From: Alteromonadaceae bacterium BrNp21-10
GTDB lineage: Bacteria; Pseudomonadota; Gammaproteobacteria; Enterobacterales; Alteromonadaceae
Length of the DNA stretch: 64,000 nucleotides
Assembly (NCBI GenBank): GCA_030418115.1
Contig: JAUHQD010000008.1
Location: 124,001 to 188,000, forward strand
Reading direction: 5' to 3'
Positions 8,273 through 16,684 of the stretch are shown here, in pieces; within the stretch, counting starts at the first letter, position 1, and every line of letters begins with the position of its first letter. The translations under genes were made by a program, and so were the position numbers. The notes under the pieces are model-generated. The model worked only from the letters and a program-made list of their open reading frames with translations, did no database searches and was not told the DNA's origin.

Positions 8273-9907
8273 TTATGGTGCAGCAAAGGTATTACCGAAA
8301 AAGTCACCGCTGTTCCATTGTGGCTTAGCGGTTTGATTGGCAATACTCAAACCAATATGCAAATTCACCTCGGCGAATTTGGTCGCTGCCGTCCAGTTAA
8401 ACTCATTGGTTAACTCATCTGATGGCTTGTGATAAGCGGTTTGCAGAAACTCTTTAAATTTGGTACCGACTTCACCGCCAATTTCGGTTAACCCAGGTAT
8501 CACATACACCGCTGGCACGCCTTGTTTCACAAACATATAATGATCAGAACGAGTGAAAATATTTTGTTCAGGCATTGGGTCTGCGCTTAGGGTAACACCA
8601 ATCTCTTGGGCTGCTGCAGCTACGTTTTGCTTAAGATTACTATGCTCAGCACCAAAGGCGATCACATCCGCAAAATCATAGGTTAATACCGGCATATCCA
8701 AATTCACATTGGCGATAATCGACTTAATATCTACAGTGGGATAGTGAGCAAAGTAATCCGATCCTAATAAACCTTTTTCTTCACCCGTAACCGCAACAAA
8801 CAATACCGAGCGTTTGGGAACTTCACCTAAACTCATTAAACGAGCCATTTCAATTAAAGTCGCGGTACCGGTGGCATTATCCATGGCCCCATTATTGATT
8901 TTGTCTTTGGCTACCGATTTAGCTATACCAAGATGATCTGAATGCGCACTGTACAGCAAGTACTCATTTTTTAGCTGTGGATCGCTACCAGGTAAAATTG
9001 CAGCAACATTAGGGCTACTAATTTCACTGTGTAGACTGTCTTTACTAAAACTAATAGATATTGGTAAATCAAAGCCTTTAGGTGATTTGTCTTCTTCCAG
9101 CTCAGCGTAAATTTCGTCTAAGCTCTTTGCGGCACCTGCAAATAAATGAGCTGCGGATTGCATATTAAAATACGCTGAATTTTTAATTTCAGGGGGAGCG
9201 TTATTTGGCTGACCTTGTTTATCCAACCACCTAAGCTTCGGAGTATGAATATAATTTAAAGATCTCTGATACGGCCGAACTTTTTCACGCAGCGGAGTAG
9301 ATAGAGTAATTATACCAATGGCACCATGTTCAACGGCATAACGTACTTTTTCCCGACTGGATGCAAAATGCGCCCCTTCCTCGCTAGGAAATGACTGCGG
9401 TTTACCACTTAGTAAAACCACCACTTTACCTTCAACATCCACACCTTGGTAATCATCATGATCGAGCTCGGGGGAAATGATTCCGTAACCCACAAACACC
9501 AACTCGCCTTTTAGCTCGCTGTGAGTGTTAATCACGCTGGCGCTGGTTATATAATCTTTGGGATAATCTAACGCCACATCCCCTTCACTGGTATGCAATA
9601 CCAAATTTGGCGATGTTTGCTCCAGCTCGGCTTTTCTAAAAGGAACACGCTGCATATAGGCGCCTTCGTCACCGGCTGGTACTAAGCCAATTTGCGCAAA
9701 CTGGTTGGCAATGTACTTGGACGCAATTTCATGGCCCTGACTTCCGGTATCACGCCCTTCCAATAGGTCATCCGCCAAAAAGGCAATATGCGCCTTTAAT
9801 TTGTTCGCATCCGCGCGTGGCTGAGTGGTTTGATTTGTCGTCTTAGAATCCGCTAAGCAACCGCTTAAAAGCACCATAGACAGTGCTGTTATCACGTACT
9901 TCAACAT
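8273..9907 (-). CDS. M28 family metallopeptidase, lipoprotein
   Basis: A zinc aminopeptidase-like enzyme of 544 residues, probably anchored in the envelope. The start at 9907 gives a lipoprotein signal (MLKYVITALSMVLLSGC) preceded by AAGGTG at good spacing; an in-frame start 16 codons earlier would spoil it. A PA (protease-associated) insert spans about residues 110-270 (GYGIISPELDHDDYQGVDVE, GKVVVLLSG). The M28 zinc site shows YSAHSDHLG, NNGAMDNATGTA, the catalytic glutamate in TGEEKGLLGS, and NLDMPV with a late metal ligand near YHKPSDE. Substrate specificity is unknown. It is transcribed alone, away from the TetR gene at 10076. Confidence 0.9.
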   Translation of the reverse strand: MLKYVITALSMVLLSGCLADSKTTNQTTQPRADANKLKAHIAFLADDLLEGRDTGSQGHEIASKYIANQFAQIGLVPAGDEGAYMQRVPFRKAELEQTSPNLVLHTSEGDVALDYPKDYITSASVINTHSELKGELVFVGYGIISPELDHDDYQGVDVEGKVVVLLSGKPQSFPSEEGAHFASSREKVRYAVEHGAIGIITLSTPLREKVRPYQRSLNYIHTPKLRWLDKQGQPNNAPPEIKNSAYFNMQSAAHLFAGAAKSLDEIYAELEEDKSPKGFDLPISISFSKDSLHSEISSPNVAAILPGSDPQLKNEYLLYSAHSDHLGIAKSVAKDKINNGAMDNATGTATLIEMARLMSLGEVPKRSVLFVAVTGEEKGLLGSDYFAHYPTVDIKSIIANVNLDMPVLTYDFADVIAFGAEHSNLKQNVAAAAQEIGVTLSADPMPEQNIFTRSDHYMFVKQGVPAVYVIPGLTEIGGEVGTKFKEFLQTAYHKPSDELTNEFNWTAATKFAEVNLHIGLSIANQTAKPQWNSGDFFGNTFAAP

Positions 9908-10075
9908 AGCAATTACACCTTGAATAGTTAGGAAAACTCGAACTTTAAAGCTCAATAGCCCTTAATTAAATTAGAACGGCCGAGCAGATTACCGAAATGG
10001 CTATTTCTTTTCCAACTTGACATGGCTGACGAAGCATCTAACCTGTATGAAGAATTCATGTTCTGGAAACAAATC

Positions 10076-10648
10076 ATGCCACGTAAGGCGTTATACAATT
10101 TAGATGAGGTGCTCTCGCAAGCCATAGATGTATTTCTAGAGCACGGCTACCACGGGGCTATTATGGAAGAAATCATTGCCCGTACCGATTTTAACCGTCG
10201 CGGTTTTTATCTCGAATTTGCTAGTAAATTGAAATTCTTCCATCAAGTTATTGAACATTACCAGCACACCCGTTTGGCGCCAATATTAGTCCAACTGGAT
10301 AAAAATCATGGCATCAGCTCCATCGATGCATTCTTTAATGATTACGTGACGTTAATTAATGGCAGAGGTTGCTTACTTATTTCTGCTATCACCGAACTGG
10401 GTTTTGATGATGCGCATATCCGCAATATCGGTCGTCATTATTTAGATAGATTACAAATTGGTTTTATTGGCTGCTTAGAAAAAGCTATGCAACATAACGA
10501 CATCAAAGCCGATATCAAAATTGAATCAACCGCATTGCAACTCACCAGCTATGTGCAGGGTTTTGCCGTCAACGCCATTTTAGCGGGAGACACCGATGAG
10601 CTTTCTTTAGCAACACAAGCGTTATTAGGCTCGTTGCACACTAAATAA
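10076..10648 (+). CDS. TetR/AcrR family transcriptional regulator
   Basis: The 190-residue protein starts MPRKALYNLDEVLSQAIDVF, the usual TetR opening. An HTH follows (YHGAIMEEIIARTDFNRRGF then YLEFASKLKFF), in which the last segment corresponds to the conserved YxxFxxK turn. The ligand domain has the cysteine-containing RGCLLISAITELG. An in-frame ATG at 10022 would add 18 residues, but that extension lacks a Shine-Dalgarno sequence and is unlike the family. Its divergent neighbour, the M28 peptidase, is a possible target. The ligand cannot be predicted. Confidence 0.87.
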   Translation: MPRKALYNLDEVLSQAIDVFLEHGYHGAIMEEIIARTDFNRRGFYLEFASKLKFFHQVIEHYQHTRLAPILVQLDKNHGISSIDAFFNDYVTLINGRGCLLISAITELGFDDAHIRNIGRHYLDRLQIGFIGCLEKAMQHNDIKADIKIESTALQLTSYVQGFAVNAILAGDTDELSLATQALLGSLHTK

Positions 10649-10748
10649 CTCCCAACTCGGGTTAAATAATTTACTTTGATGGGCATTGGCGAAATCGGGG
10701 ATTACCAGTAAACTTGCGCACCTAACTTCAGTCAAGTAGTCATCCAAA

Positions 10749-11078
10749 ATGGTAGATAACAGTAAAAAGCCTCTTTTTCGTATTCAGTTTATTGCCAATG
10801 GTGAACGCTATGAGCTCTATGTGCGTGAATGTTGCCAAGGGCAGTTATTTGGCTTTATTGAAATTGGCGATTTTGTCTGGGATAACCATACCAGCATCGT
10901 CGTCGACCCCAGCCACGAAAAGCTCAAATCCGAATTTGCGGATGTGACTCGTACCTATATCCCCATGCATAATGTGTTGCGTATTGATGAAGTGAAAAAA
11001 CAAGGCACCGCAAAAGTCACCGAATTAAGCGATAAAATCAGGGCTTTTCCTACGCCTATTTACACGCCTAAAAAATAA
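10749..11078 (+). CDS. DUF1820 family protein
   Basis: The 109-residue cytoplasmic protein matches DUF1820 along its whole length: FRIQFIANGERYELYVREC, LFGFIEIGDFVW, SIVVDPSHEKLKSEFADVTR, TYIPMHNVLRIDEVKKQGTA. It is widespread in gammaproteobacteria and has no established function; the TYIPMH-x-VLRIDEV block is its most conserved part. It lies 16 bp ahead of the M20 peptidase gene, so they are probably co-transcribed. Confidence 0.85.
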   Translation: MVDNSKKPLFRIQFIANGERYELYVRECCQGQLFGFIEIGDFVWDNHTSIVVDPSHEKLKSEFADVTRTYIPMHNVLRIDEVKKQGTAKVTELSDKIRAFPTPIYTPKK

Positions 11079-11094
11079 CCATCAAGGAGCTCCT

Positions 11095-12591
11095 ATGTTG
11101 AAATTACTGGCGTTATTACCCCTACTTGCCTTACCTGCACTAGCGCACACCAAAGATATTAGCGACATCGCCAAAGCCACTGCAGATTATGCCGTCAATC
11201 ACTATCAACAGGATATGGTTAATAGTCTGGCGCAACTGGTCAAGCATAATACTGTCGCGGTTGATGGTGTATCGGTGATCGACAATCCTCAACATCAGCA
11301 TTTTAAAAAAGAATTAGCTAACCAAGCTGCAGCCCTTGGTTTAGATTTTCAAGATTACGGTTATGTTGTCGTCATTGGCCTCGGAAAAAGTGATCAACGT
11401 GTTGGTGTGATTACCCATGGTGATATACAGCCGGTTAATCCAGATAAATGGCAAAATTCCCCATTTGAACTCGATCTCACATCTGAGCCGGGTAAGCTAT
11501 TAGGTCGTGGCACTGAAGATGACAAAGGCCCCATTGCAACCGCCTTATATGCCATGAAATCCATTAAAGATAACCACATTCAACTAAGCAAACGCATTGA
11601 GCTGTATGTTTATATGGCGGAAGAATCCGATTGGGGGCCTTTGATGACATTCGTCAAAAATCATGATTTGCCACAAGTGAATATCACTATTGATGCTGAG
11701 TATCCGGTAGTGACCGCGGAAAAAGGCTACGGCACTATCAGCATGACGTTTGCTGATAAAAAAATTGAAAGTGATTCACCCTATATCACTACTTTTATAG
11801 GTGGATTCTTTGGCAGCCAGATCCCCGAAGATGCCCAAGCAACTATCGCCAACGCCAATCCGCAATTATTAGCTACGATTCAGAAATTGGCCGAGAAGCA
11901 ACAAGGGATGAGCTATGACTACCAATGGCAAGGAACCCAATTAACAATTACAGCTTTGGGTAAATCAACTCACTCTTCAAAGCCAGCAGATGGCGTAAAT
12001 GCTATCACCCACCTTGCCGAGATATTAGCGGTGCAACGTTGGCCAAATAATGCCAGCGGTGCGTTAGTCAATTTTGTTAACGACCATCTTGGAACCGGTT
12101 TGTATGGCCACAAGTTTGGCAACATCGCCTATGAAGATGACTTTATGGGGCCAATGACGGTTTCACCTACAGTATTAAAACAACTTGATAACGGCATACA
12201 ACTTAATATCAATATCCGCCGTCCTAAAGGTAAAACTAAGCAACAACTGGATACTGAAATAAACCAAGTCCTGATTGCTTGGCAGCACAAAAACCAAATA
12301 CAACTTCTGGATATGCAAAATGCGATTGGTGATCCATTTGTACAAACCGATGCCCCGCACATCGATACTTTACTCTCGGTATTTTCCCACTACACCGGCA
12401 TACAAGATGCCAAGCCCATATCTATTGGTGGCGGCACTAATTCACGACTTTTCCCCAACGCGGTGAGCTTTGGGCCTTCCATGCCCGGTGAAGTTTATAC
12501 CGGCCATTCAGAGCATGAATTTATTACCATGGAACAGTTTGTATTGAATCTAAAAATGTACACAGCGGTCATGGTAGAGCTAGCACACTAA
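11095..12591 (+). CDS. M20 family peptidase (dipeptidase-like), exported
   Basis: The 498-residue protein has a signal peptide (LLALLPLLALPALAHT) and so acts in the periplasm. Zinc and catalytic motifs of M20 are present: THGDIQPV (metal His and catalytic Asp), GRGTEDDKGP (bridging Asp), YMAEESDWG (catalytic base Glu with metal Glu), DAEYPV, and a late His in TGHSEHEF. A lid/dimerisation domain with ITALGKSTHSSKPADGVNAI lies in the middle. It resembles PepV/Sapep dipeptidases. A good Shine-Dalgarno sequence (AAGGAG) precedes the ATG. Confidence 0.9.
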   Translation: MLKLLALLPLLALPALAHTKDISDIAKATADYAVNHYQQDMVNSLAQLVKHNTVAVDGVSVIDNPQHQHFKKELANQAAALGLDFQDYGYVVVIGLGKSDQRVGVITHGDIQPVNPDKWQNSPFELDLTSEPGKLLGRGTEDDKGPIATALYAMKSIKDNHIQLSKRIELYVYMAEESDWGPLMTFVKNHDLPQVNITIDAEYPVVTAEKGYGTISMTFADKKIESDSPYITTFIGGFFGSQIPEDAQATIANANPQLLATIQKLAEKQQGMSYDYQWQGTQLTITALGKSTHSSKPADGVNAITHLAEILAVQRWPNNASGALVNFVNDHLGTGLYGHKFGNIAYEDDFMGPMTVSPTVLKQLDNGIQLNINIRRPKGKTKQQLDTEINQVLIAWQHKNQIQLLDMQNAIGDPFVQTDAPHIDTLLSVFSHYTGIQDAKPISIGGGTNSRLFPNAVSFGPSMPGEVYTGHSEHEFITMEQFVLNLKMYTAVMVELAH

Positions 12592-12640
12592 GCTCAAATA
12601 CTCTTCGGCCAAAAACAAGTATAACCCAGTGAATATGAGA

Positions 12641-12702
12641 GTGCTGGCGTCGTCAGCACACGCAATTCACTTATCCAGTATCATCGTTTGACGATGGTAC
12701 TG
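12641..12702. repeat. Two tandem hairpins upstream of the response regulator
   Basis: GTGCTG/CAGCAC (12641-12646, 12654-12659) and CAGTATCATCGT/ACGATGGTACTG (12676-12687, 12691-12702, one wobble pair, 3-nt loop) are inverted repeats. No T run follows. They lie immediately before the putative response-regulator box and may be a weak terminator for the M20 gene or part of the promoter region. Confidence 0.5.
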
Positions 12703-12710
12703 CATTGGTA

Positions 12711-12729
12711 TTAAGGTTAATTTAAGGTT
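12711..12729 (+). promoter_or_regulatory. Putative response-regulator box of the two-component operon
   Basis: TTAAGGTT occurs twice in direct orientation at 12711-12718 and 12722-12729, an 11-bp period typical of OmpR-family dimers binding head to tail. The hexamer pattern ATTAAG-N5-TTTAAG resembles the PmrA/BasR/QseB type. A possible -10 hexamer, TACATT (12737-12742), starts 7 bp after the box, as in the related site at 16624. Autoregulation is inferred. Confidence 0.6.
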
Positions 12730-12774
12730 TACTTAGTACATTGCGCGGTTTAGTGCGCTTAGAGATCCATAGTC

Positions 12775-13452
12775 ATGAAATTATTACTGGTCGAAGACGA
12801 TATTGCCTTAGCTGATGCCTTAGCCATGTCTTTACGTAGTGAAAGTTATGCAGTTGATTGTGTCACCACAGGTGCTCAAGCTCTATCGGCGCTGTCTTGT
12901 AACGATATTGATATGCTGATTTTAGACCTAGGCTTACCCGATATGGATGGCCTTGAGGTATTAGTTAAAGTACGCCATCAAAAAAACGCTATTCCAGTGT
13001 TAATTCTCACCGCCCGCGATGGTATGAGCGACAAAATAACAGGTTTAGATTTGGGTGCAGATGATTACTTACCCAAGCCTTTCGACATGCCAGAGCTGTT
13101 CGCTCGTCTAAGAGTCATGGAGCGCCGTTTAGGGACTGCCAATAGCGCATTGATTACTGCAGGCAATGTCAGCATGGACACCGCTGCCCATGATGTTCGT
13201 GTAGATAATATTCAGATCGACCTATCTCGCCGAGAATTTATGTTACTTAAAGCCTTGATGGAAAATCTTGGTCGCATTCAATCCAAACATCAATTGGAAT
13301 CAAAACTCTATGAATGGGGAGATGAAGTCGCCAGCAATACCGTCGAGGTGCATGTACACAATCTACGTAAAAAGTTGCCCACAGATTTCATAAAAACAAT
13401 TCGCGGTGTAGGCTACAGTATTAATTCCCATTCGACCGCACAAACTGCATGA
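12775..13452 (+). CDS. OmpR-family response regulator
   Basis: The 225-residue protein has an N-terminal receiver domain with acidic pocket EDD (residues 7-9), phosphoacceptor Asp51 in LDLGLPD, Thr79 in LILTAR, and Lys101 in LPKPFD. The C-terminal winged helix (130-220) has LSRREFMLLKALMEN, NTVEVHVHNLRKKL and IRGVGYSI. It is closest in style to QseB/PmrA/BasR regulators. Its stop overlaps the kinase start (ATGA), so the pair is translationally coupled. A direct-repeat box upstream suggests autoregulation, and a second copy precedes the thioredoxin gene at 16685. Confidence 0.95.
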   Translation: MKLLLVEDDIALADALAMSLRSESYAVDCVTTGAQALSALSCNDIDMLILDLGLPDMDGLEVLVKVRHQKNAIPVLILTARDGMSDKITGLDLGADDYLPKPFDMPELFARLRVMERRLGTANSALITAGNVSMDTAAHDVRVDNIQIDLSRREFMLLKALMENLGRIQSKHQLESKLYEWGDEVASNTVEVHVHNLRKKLPTDFIKTIRGVGYSINSHSTAQTA

Positions 13453-14756
13453 AATCAATTCGGCAATATCTAACGTTATTGCTTATTGCATCCATTACCC
13501 TCATCGCTTTTAGCGCAGCCATACAAGGCTATCGCTCAAGTATGGCGATGTCGTCAAAATTGTTCGATGATGAGCTTGAAGCAGTGGCCCTGAGTCTGGC
13601 ATTTATCGACGTCGACAAGCCAATACCATTGATCGACACCCATAATAGCCTTGGTATGCAAATCTGGCTTAAACAACAATTAGTATTGCAGTCAGCGAAT
13701 ACCCCCACAGTGGCAATTGCCCCATTTACTGAGGGTTTTAGTGAACAGAATTTTTCCAGCCAACGCTGGCGGGTGTATAGTTTTTCACCAACACCGCAAA
13801 AATGGCTAATGGTTGCACAGCCGCTAAATAATCGTTTTGCGATTGCAGAAAACATGATTTTGGCGGCGATGACGCCATTAATTATCACTATCCCGTTATT
13901 AGCGATCGTGATTTATTTTTCGGTTTCAAGGGGGTTATTACCGCTAAAAGCTCTTTCTGAACAACTATCCCACCGACAAAATAATAACCTTCAGCCCATC
14001 CACATTAATAACCTGCCACGGGAACTGACATCGGTTGTTAGCACTTTAAACTCGTTGTTTAAACGTTTGCAATCAGCATTTGAACGTGAGCAGCAGTTTG
14101 CCGCCAATGCTGCCCATGAGCTGCGCACACCGTTAAGTGTGCTTAAAATTAAACTACATAATTTACAGCAGCAAGCGGGCGTACAAAAACCGCAGGTACA
14201 GGAACTACAACAAGACACCGACCGCATGATTGATGTGGTTAATCAAATGCTGCAACTTAGTCGCACCAATCCAGAGTTTTTCAATCAACACTTGAGTCAG
14301 GTTGACCTGTATGAAATTGCACAACAGGTGATCTCGGACCTATACAAGCACATCGACAAAAAGCAGCAACAAATAGAATTAACTGGACAATCCACTATCA
14401 TCACTAGTAGTGAATTTACCCTGCACACCTTACTGCAAAACTTGATTAGTAATGCTAATAAATACACGCCAGATGGCGGCCACATCCATGTCAACATTCA
14501 GCGTTTTGATGATTATATTGAATTAATTGTCAGTGATTCTGGACCGGGAATTGATGCCAATGAACGTCAACAAGCACTGCAACGTTTTTATAGAACGTCA
14601 CAAACAAATAGTAAAATTGTCGGCAGTGGTCTTGGGCTAGCCATTGTGCAACAAATTGTGATGTTACATCAAGGCAACATAGTCCTTGAACAGGCCGATA
14701 TAGGCGGATTACAGGTGCGTATCTCCCTACCTAATTTGGATACAGTGGATGCATAA
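13449..14756 (+). CDS. Sensor histidine kinase of the two-component system
   Basis: A 435-residue inner membrane kinase. TM1 is at about residues 9-25 and TM2 at about 138-158, enclosing a periplasmic sensor of about 110 residues with no recognised domain. A HAMP-like linker follows. The dimerisation/H box is FAANAAHELRTPLSVLKIKL with His223. The ATPase domain has N box LLQNLISNANKYTPDGG, G1 DSGPGID, F box and G2 GSGLGLAIV. All catalytic motifs look intact. It belongs to the QseC/PmrB-like group; the signal may be metal or envelope redox state given its neighbours, which is inference. It overlaps the cupredoxin gene by 8 bp. Confidence 0.94.
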   Translation: MKSIRQYLTLLLIASITLIAFSAAIQGYRSSMAMSSKLFDDELEAVALSLAFIDVDKPIPLIDTHNSLGMQIWLKQQLVLQSANTPTVAIAPFTEGFSEQNFSSQRWRVYSFSPTPQKWLMVAQPLNNRFAIAENMILAAMTPLIITIPLLAIVIYFSVSRGLLPLKALSEQLSHRQNNNLQPIHINNLPRELTSVVSTLNSLFKRLQSAFEREQQFAANAAHELRTPLSVLKIKLHNLQQQAGVQKPQVQELQQDTDRMIDVVNQMLQLSRTNPEFFNQHLSQVDLYEIAQQVISDLYKHIDKKQQQIELTGQSTIITSSEFTLHTLLQNLISNANKYTPDGGHIHVNIQRFDDYIELIVSDSGPGIDANERQQALQRFYRTSQTNSKIVGSGLGLAIVQQIVMLHQGNIVLEQADIGGLQVRISLPNLDTVDA

Positions 14757-15108
14757 ATACCTGCAAGGCTCGCTGCTATTGGGTTTATTGTCATTAGTGA
14801 CAACGCAGTGCTACGCCTTGCCAGAATTAGTCTTAGAAATTCGCGACCATTTATTTTTTCCATCACAACTTAATGTACCCGCAGACAAAAAACTGCGACT
14901 GACCATTATCAATCATGACAATACGCCTGAGGAGTTTGACAGTTTCGATCTTAACCGCGAGAAGGTGATTTTCGCCAATAGTCAGACACGTATTTTTATC
15001 GGCCCACTAAATCCCGGGGAATATGCATTTTTTGGTGAATTTAACCCATCAACCGCCCGAGGCAAAATTATCGTCGTCAATCACACGGATGACCAAAATG
15101 CTAATTAA
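14749..15108 (+). CDS. Cupredoxin-like periplasmic protein (EfeO-type domain)
   Basis: The 119-residue protein has a signal peptide (GSLLLGLLSLVTTQCYA) and a single cupredoxin-fold domain: LVLEIRDHLFFPSQLNVPAD, LRLTIINHDNTPEEFDSFDL, GPLNPGEYAFFGEFN. It matches the cupredoxin_1 type found with FTR1 permeases, which replaces the Cys-His-Met copper site by acidic and aromatic residues (EEFDSFDLNREK). Metal binding is therefore possible but not of the blue-copper kind. It overlaps the kinase gene by 8 bp and the permease gene by 11 bp. It probably hands a metal ion or electrons to the FTR1-like protein, by analogy. Confidence 0.82.
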   Translation: MHKYLQGSLLLGLLSLVTTQCYALPELVLEIRDHLFFPSQLNVPADKKLRLTIINHDNTPEEFDSFDLNREKVIFANSQTRIFIGPLNPGEYAFFGEFNPSTARGKIIVVNHTDDQNAN

Positions 15109-15868
15109 CACAGTGCTACTATTTATTGGTGATGCGTTACCGGTATTTCTACTAGTAACGCTTTTGTTATCAGTGAGTGATGATACCCCGCAACACTTAC
15201 TTCATAGCTTTTACAGCGCTTTCTGCATTAGTATTTTAGCTATTTACTTAGTCACGCTAAACTTACCTCGGCTAAGTATGAGCTTTGACGACTATGGCGT
15301 AGAGCTATTGCACGTTTTACTTTTACTGCTCGGATACATTAGCATTCTCGGCTATAGCTGCCTCAAAACACAGTTTCGTCCAAGGTTGTCATTTTTAACC
15401 TGCACCCTTGCATTAACCAGTTACGCCACGACTAACGGCAGCAGTTTGCCGTGGTTTTTTATGAGTCATCAAAATCAATTTAATAATCTTCAAGCTATTG
15501 TTATTGGTTCACTATTGGGTATCGGCATTTGTTTAAGTACAGCCATATTGCTGCATTTAACGTTACAGGCTTTACAACGTTCTCAGATTGCTAGTGTATT
15601 ACTCTGTGCATTTTGTGCTGGCCAAAGCGCTGGTGGCTTGGCGTTATTACAGCAAGTAAATCTCATTGAAGAATCACCCATATTGTGGAACACCCAGCCG
15701 TTTCTTGCCGACACCAGCGAAATAGGTCAGTTACTAGGTGCACTCATTGGCTACGATGCTAGCCCCAACCTTAATTATGTATTGGTATATATCATTGCCT
15801 TTAGCCTGCTATGGCTCTTGCCGTCTTATATCCAACGTCGTCACCCCATATCGGAGTCGTCGCAATGA
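15098..15868 (+). CDS. FTR1-family membrane protein with degenerate REXXE motifs
   Basis: The 256-residue protein has about seven hydrophobic helices, as in FTR1 iron permeases. The C-terminal signature, SEIGQLLGALIGYDASPNL followed by a last helix, is characteristic of the family. However, the helix-1 motif that is normally REXXE reads GDALP (residues 11-15), and the second motif in helix 4 appears as TNGSS. Both acidic iron-binding motifs are therefore lost. I took the ATG at 15098 and not an earlier in-frame ATG at 15023, because the extra 25 residues are polar and lie within the cupredoxin gene. Transport of Fe3+ by the usual mechanism is doubtful. Confidence 0.75.
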   Translation: MLINTVLLFIGDALPVFLLVTLLLSVSDDTPQHLLHSFYSAFCISILAIYLVTLNLPRLSMSFDDYGVELLHVLLLLLGYISILGYSCLKTQFRPRLSFLTCTLALTSYATTNGSSLPWFFMSHQNQFNNLQAIVIGSLLGIGICLSTAILLHLTLQALQRSQIASVLLCAFCAGQSAGGLALLQQVNLIEESPILWNTQPFLADTSEIGQLLGALIGYDASPNLNYVLVYIIAFSLLWLLPSYIQRRHPISESSQ

Positions 15869-16563
15869 AACTCTCATTTTTTATCTTTCTTTTTATCATG
15901 CTGATTATCCCCTCTGCTCGCGCTGACGGCGACGTCGTTGATAAGGTTTATTCGCCCTATGTTTTGCCGTTTGAACGTGAACTTGAATGGCGATTTATGT
16001 CTCGCCAAAACGATGATGGTAATGAGCTCACTCAACGTTTTGCCTACGGCCATGCATTATCAGAATTTATTACCATGGAGACTTATATTATTGCAGCTCG
16101 CGATAGTCATGGTGATTTTGGGCTTAAGGCGTACGAAGTTGAAGCGCGCTGGATGATGACCGAACAAGGGCAGTTTTGGGCTGACTGGGGCATGCTATTT
16201 GAAGTAGAAAAACAACATGAACTGAATATTTGGGAAGTCTCCACCGGTGTTTTAATGGAAAAAGAGTTTGGCAAAGTCAGCTTTACCGCCAATATGTTTA
16301 TCGTTTATGAAAGTGGTAGCGACATTCAAGACGAGTTCGAATTTGAAACACGAATGAAACTGCGTTATCGCTGGTTACCCCAATTGCAACCCGCTATCGA
16401 ATTCTATTCCGGTGAAGACTTTGTTGGTGTAGGACCGGCTGTGATGGGGATCCAGCGCTACCAAGGACAAAAACAACTAAAATGGGAGATGGCCTTTATT
16501 ACCGGCTTGAATGGAAATAACAAAGACCATAGTCTGCGTTTTGCGTTGGAGTATGAGTTTTAA
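15865..16563 (+). CDS. Exported beta-barrel-like protein of the FTR1/cupredoxin operon
   Basis: The 232-residue protein begins with a signal peptide (LSFFIFLFIMLIIPSARA) and then has many alternating amphipathic strands (ELEWRFMSRQ, KAYEVEARWMM, FWADWGMLFEVE, KLRYRWLPQLQPAIEFYSGE) and ends LRFALEYEF. A C-terminal aromatic residue after alternating hydrophobics is typical of outer membrane barrels. The family is not recognised. Its ATG overlaps the FTR1-like stop (ATGA), so it is part of the same operon. It could be an outer membrane channel for the same substrate; this is inference. Confidence 0.7.
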   Translation: MKLSFFIFLFIMLIIPSARADGDVVDKVYSPYVLPFERELEWRFMSRQNDDGNELTQRFAYGHALSEFITMETYIIAARDSHGDFGLKAYEVEARWMMTEQGQFWADWGMLFEVEKQHELNIWEVSTGVLMEKEFGKVSFTANMFIVYESGSDIQDEFEFETRMKLRYRWLPQLQPAIEFYSGEDFVGVGPAVMGIQRYQGQKQLKWEMAFITGLNGNNKDHSLRFALEYEF

Positions 16564-16623
16564 CACTAAGATCACTCCCACACTTCAATCCACATCCGAC
16601 ACTAAATTATCACTTTTACAGAC

Positions 16624-16655
16624 ATAAGCTTTTCTTAAGGTTGATTGATTATGCT
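16624..16655 (+). promoter_or_regulatory. Second putative response-regulator box, before the thioredoxin operon
   Basis: ATAAGCTT (16624-16631) and TTAAGGTT (16635-16642) repeat with an 11-bp period, matching at 6 of 8 positions and matching the upstream-of-regulator box at 12711. As hexamers it reads CATAAG-N5-CTTAAG. A -10-like TATGCT (16650-16655) begins 7 bp after the box, the same spacing as at 12737. This suggests that the adjacent two-component system activates the operon that follows. Confidence 0.6.
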
Positions 16656-16684
16656 CTACGCATACTCAATACAAATACGCCTAT

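Noticed and set aside
10649-10748. Weak AACTCCC/GGGTT hairpin after the TetR gene
   Set aside because: The stem is short and mismatched, with no T run; not supportable as a terminator.
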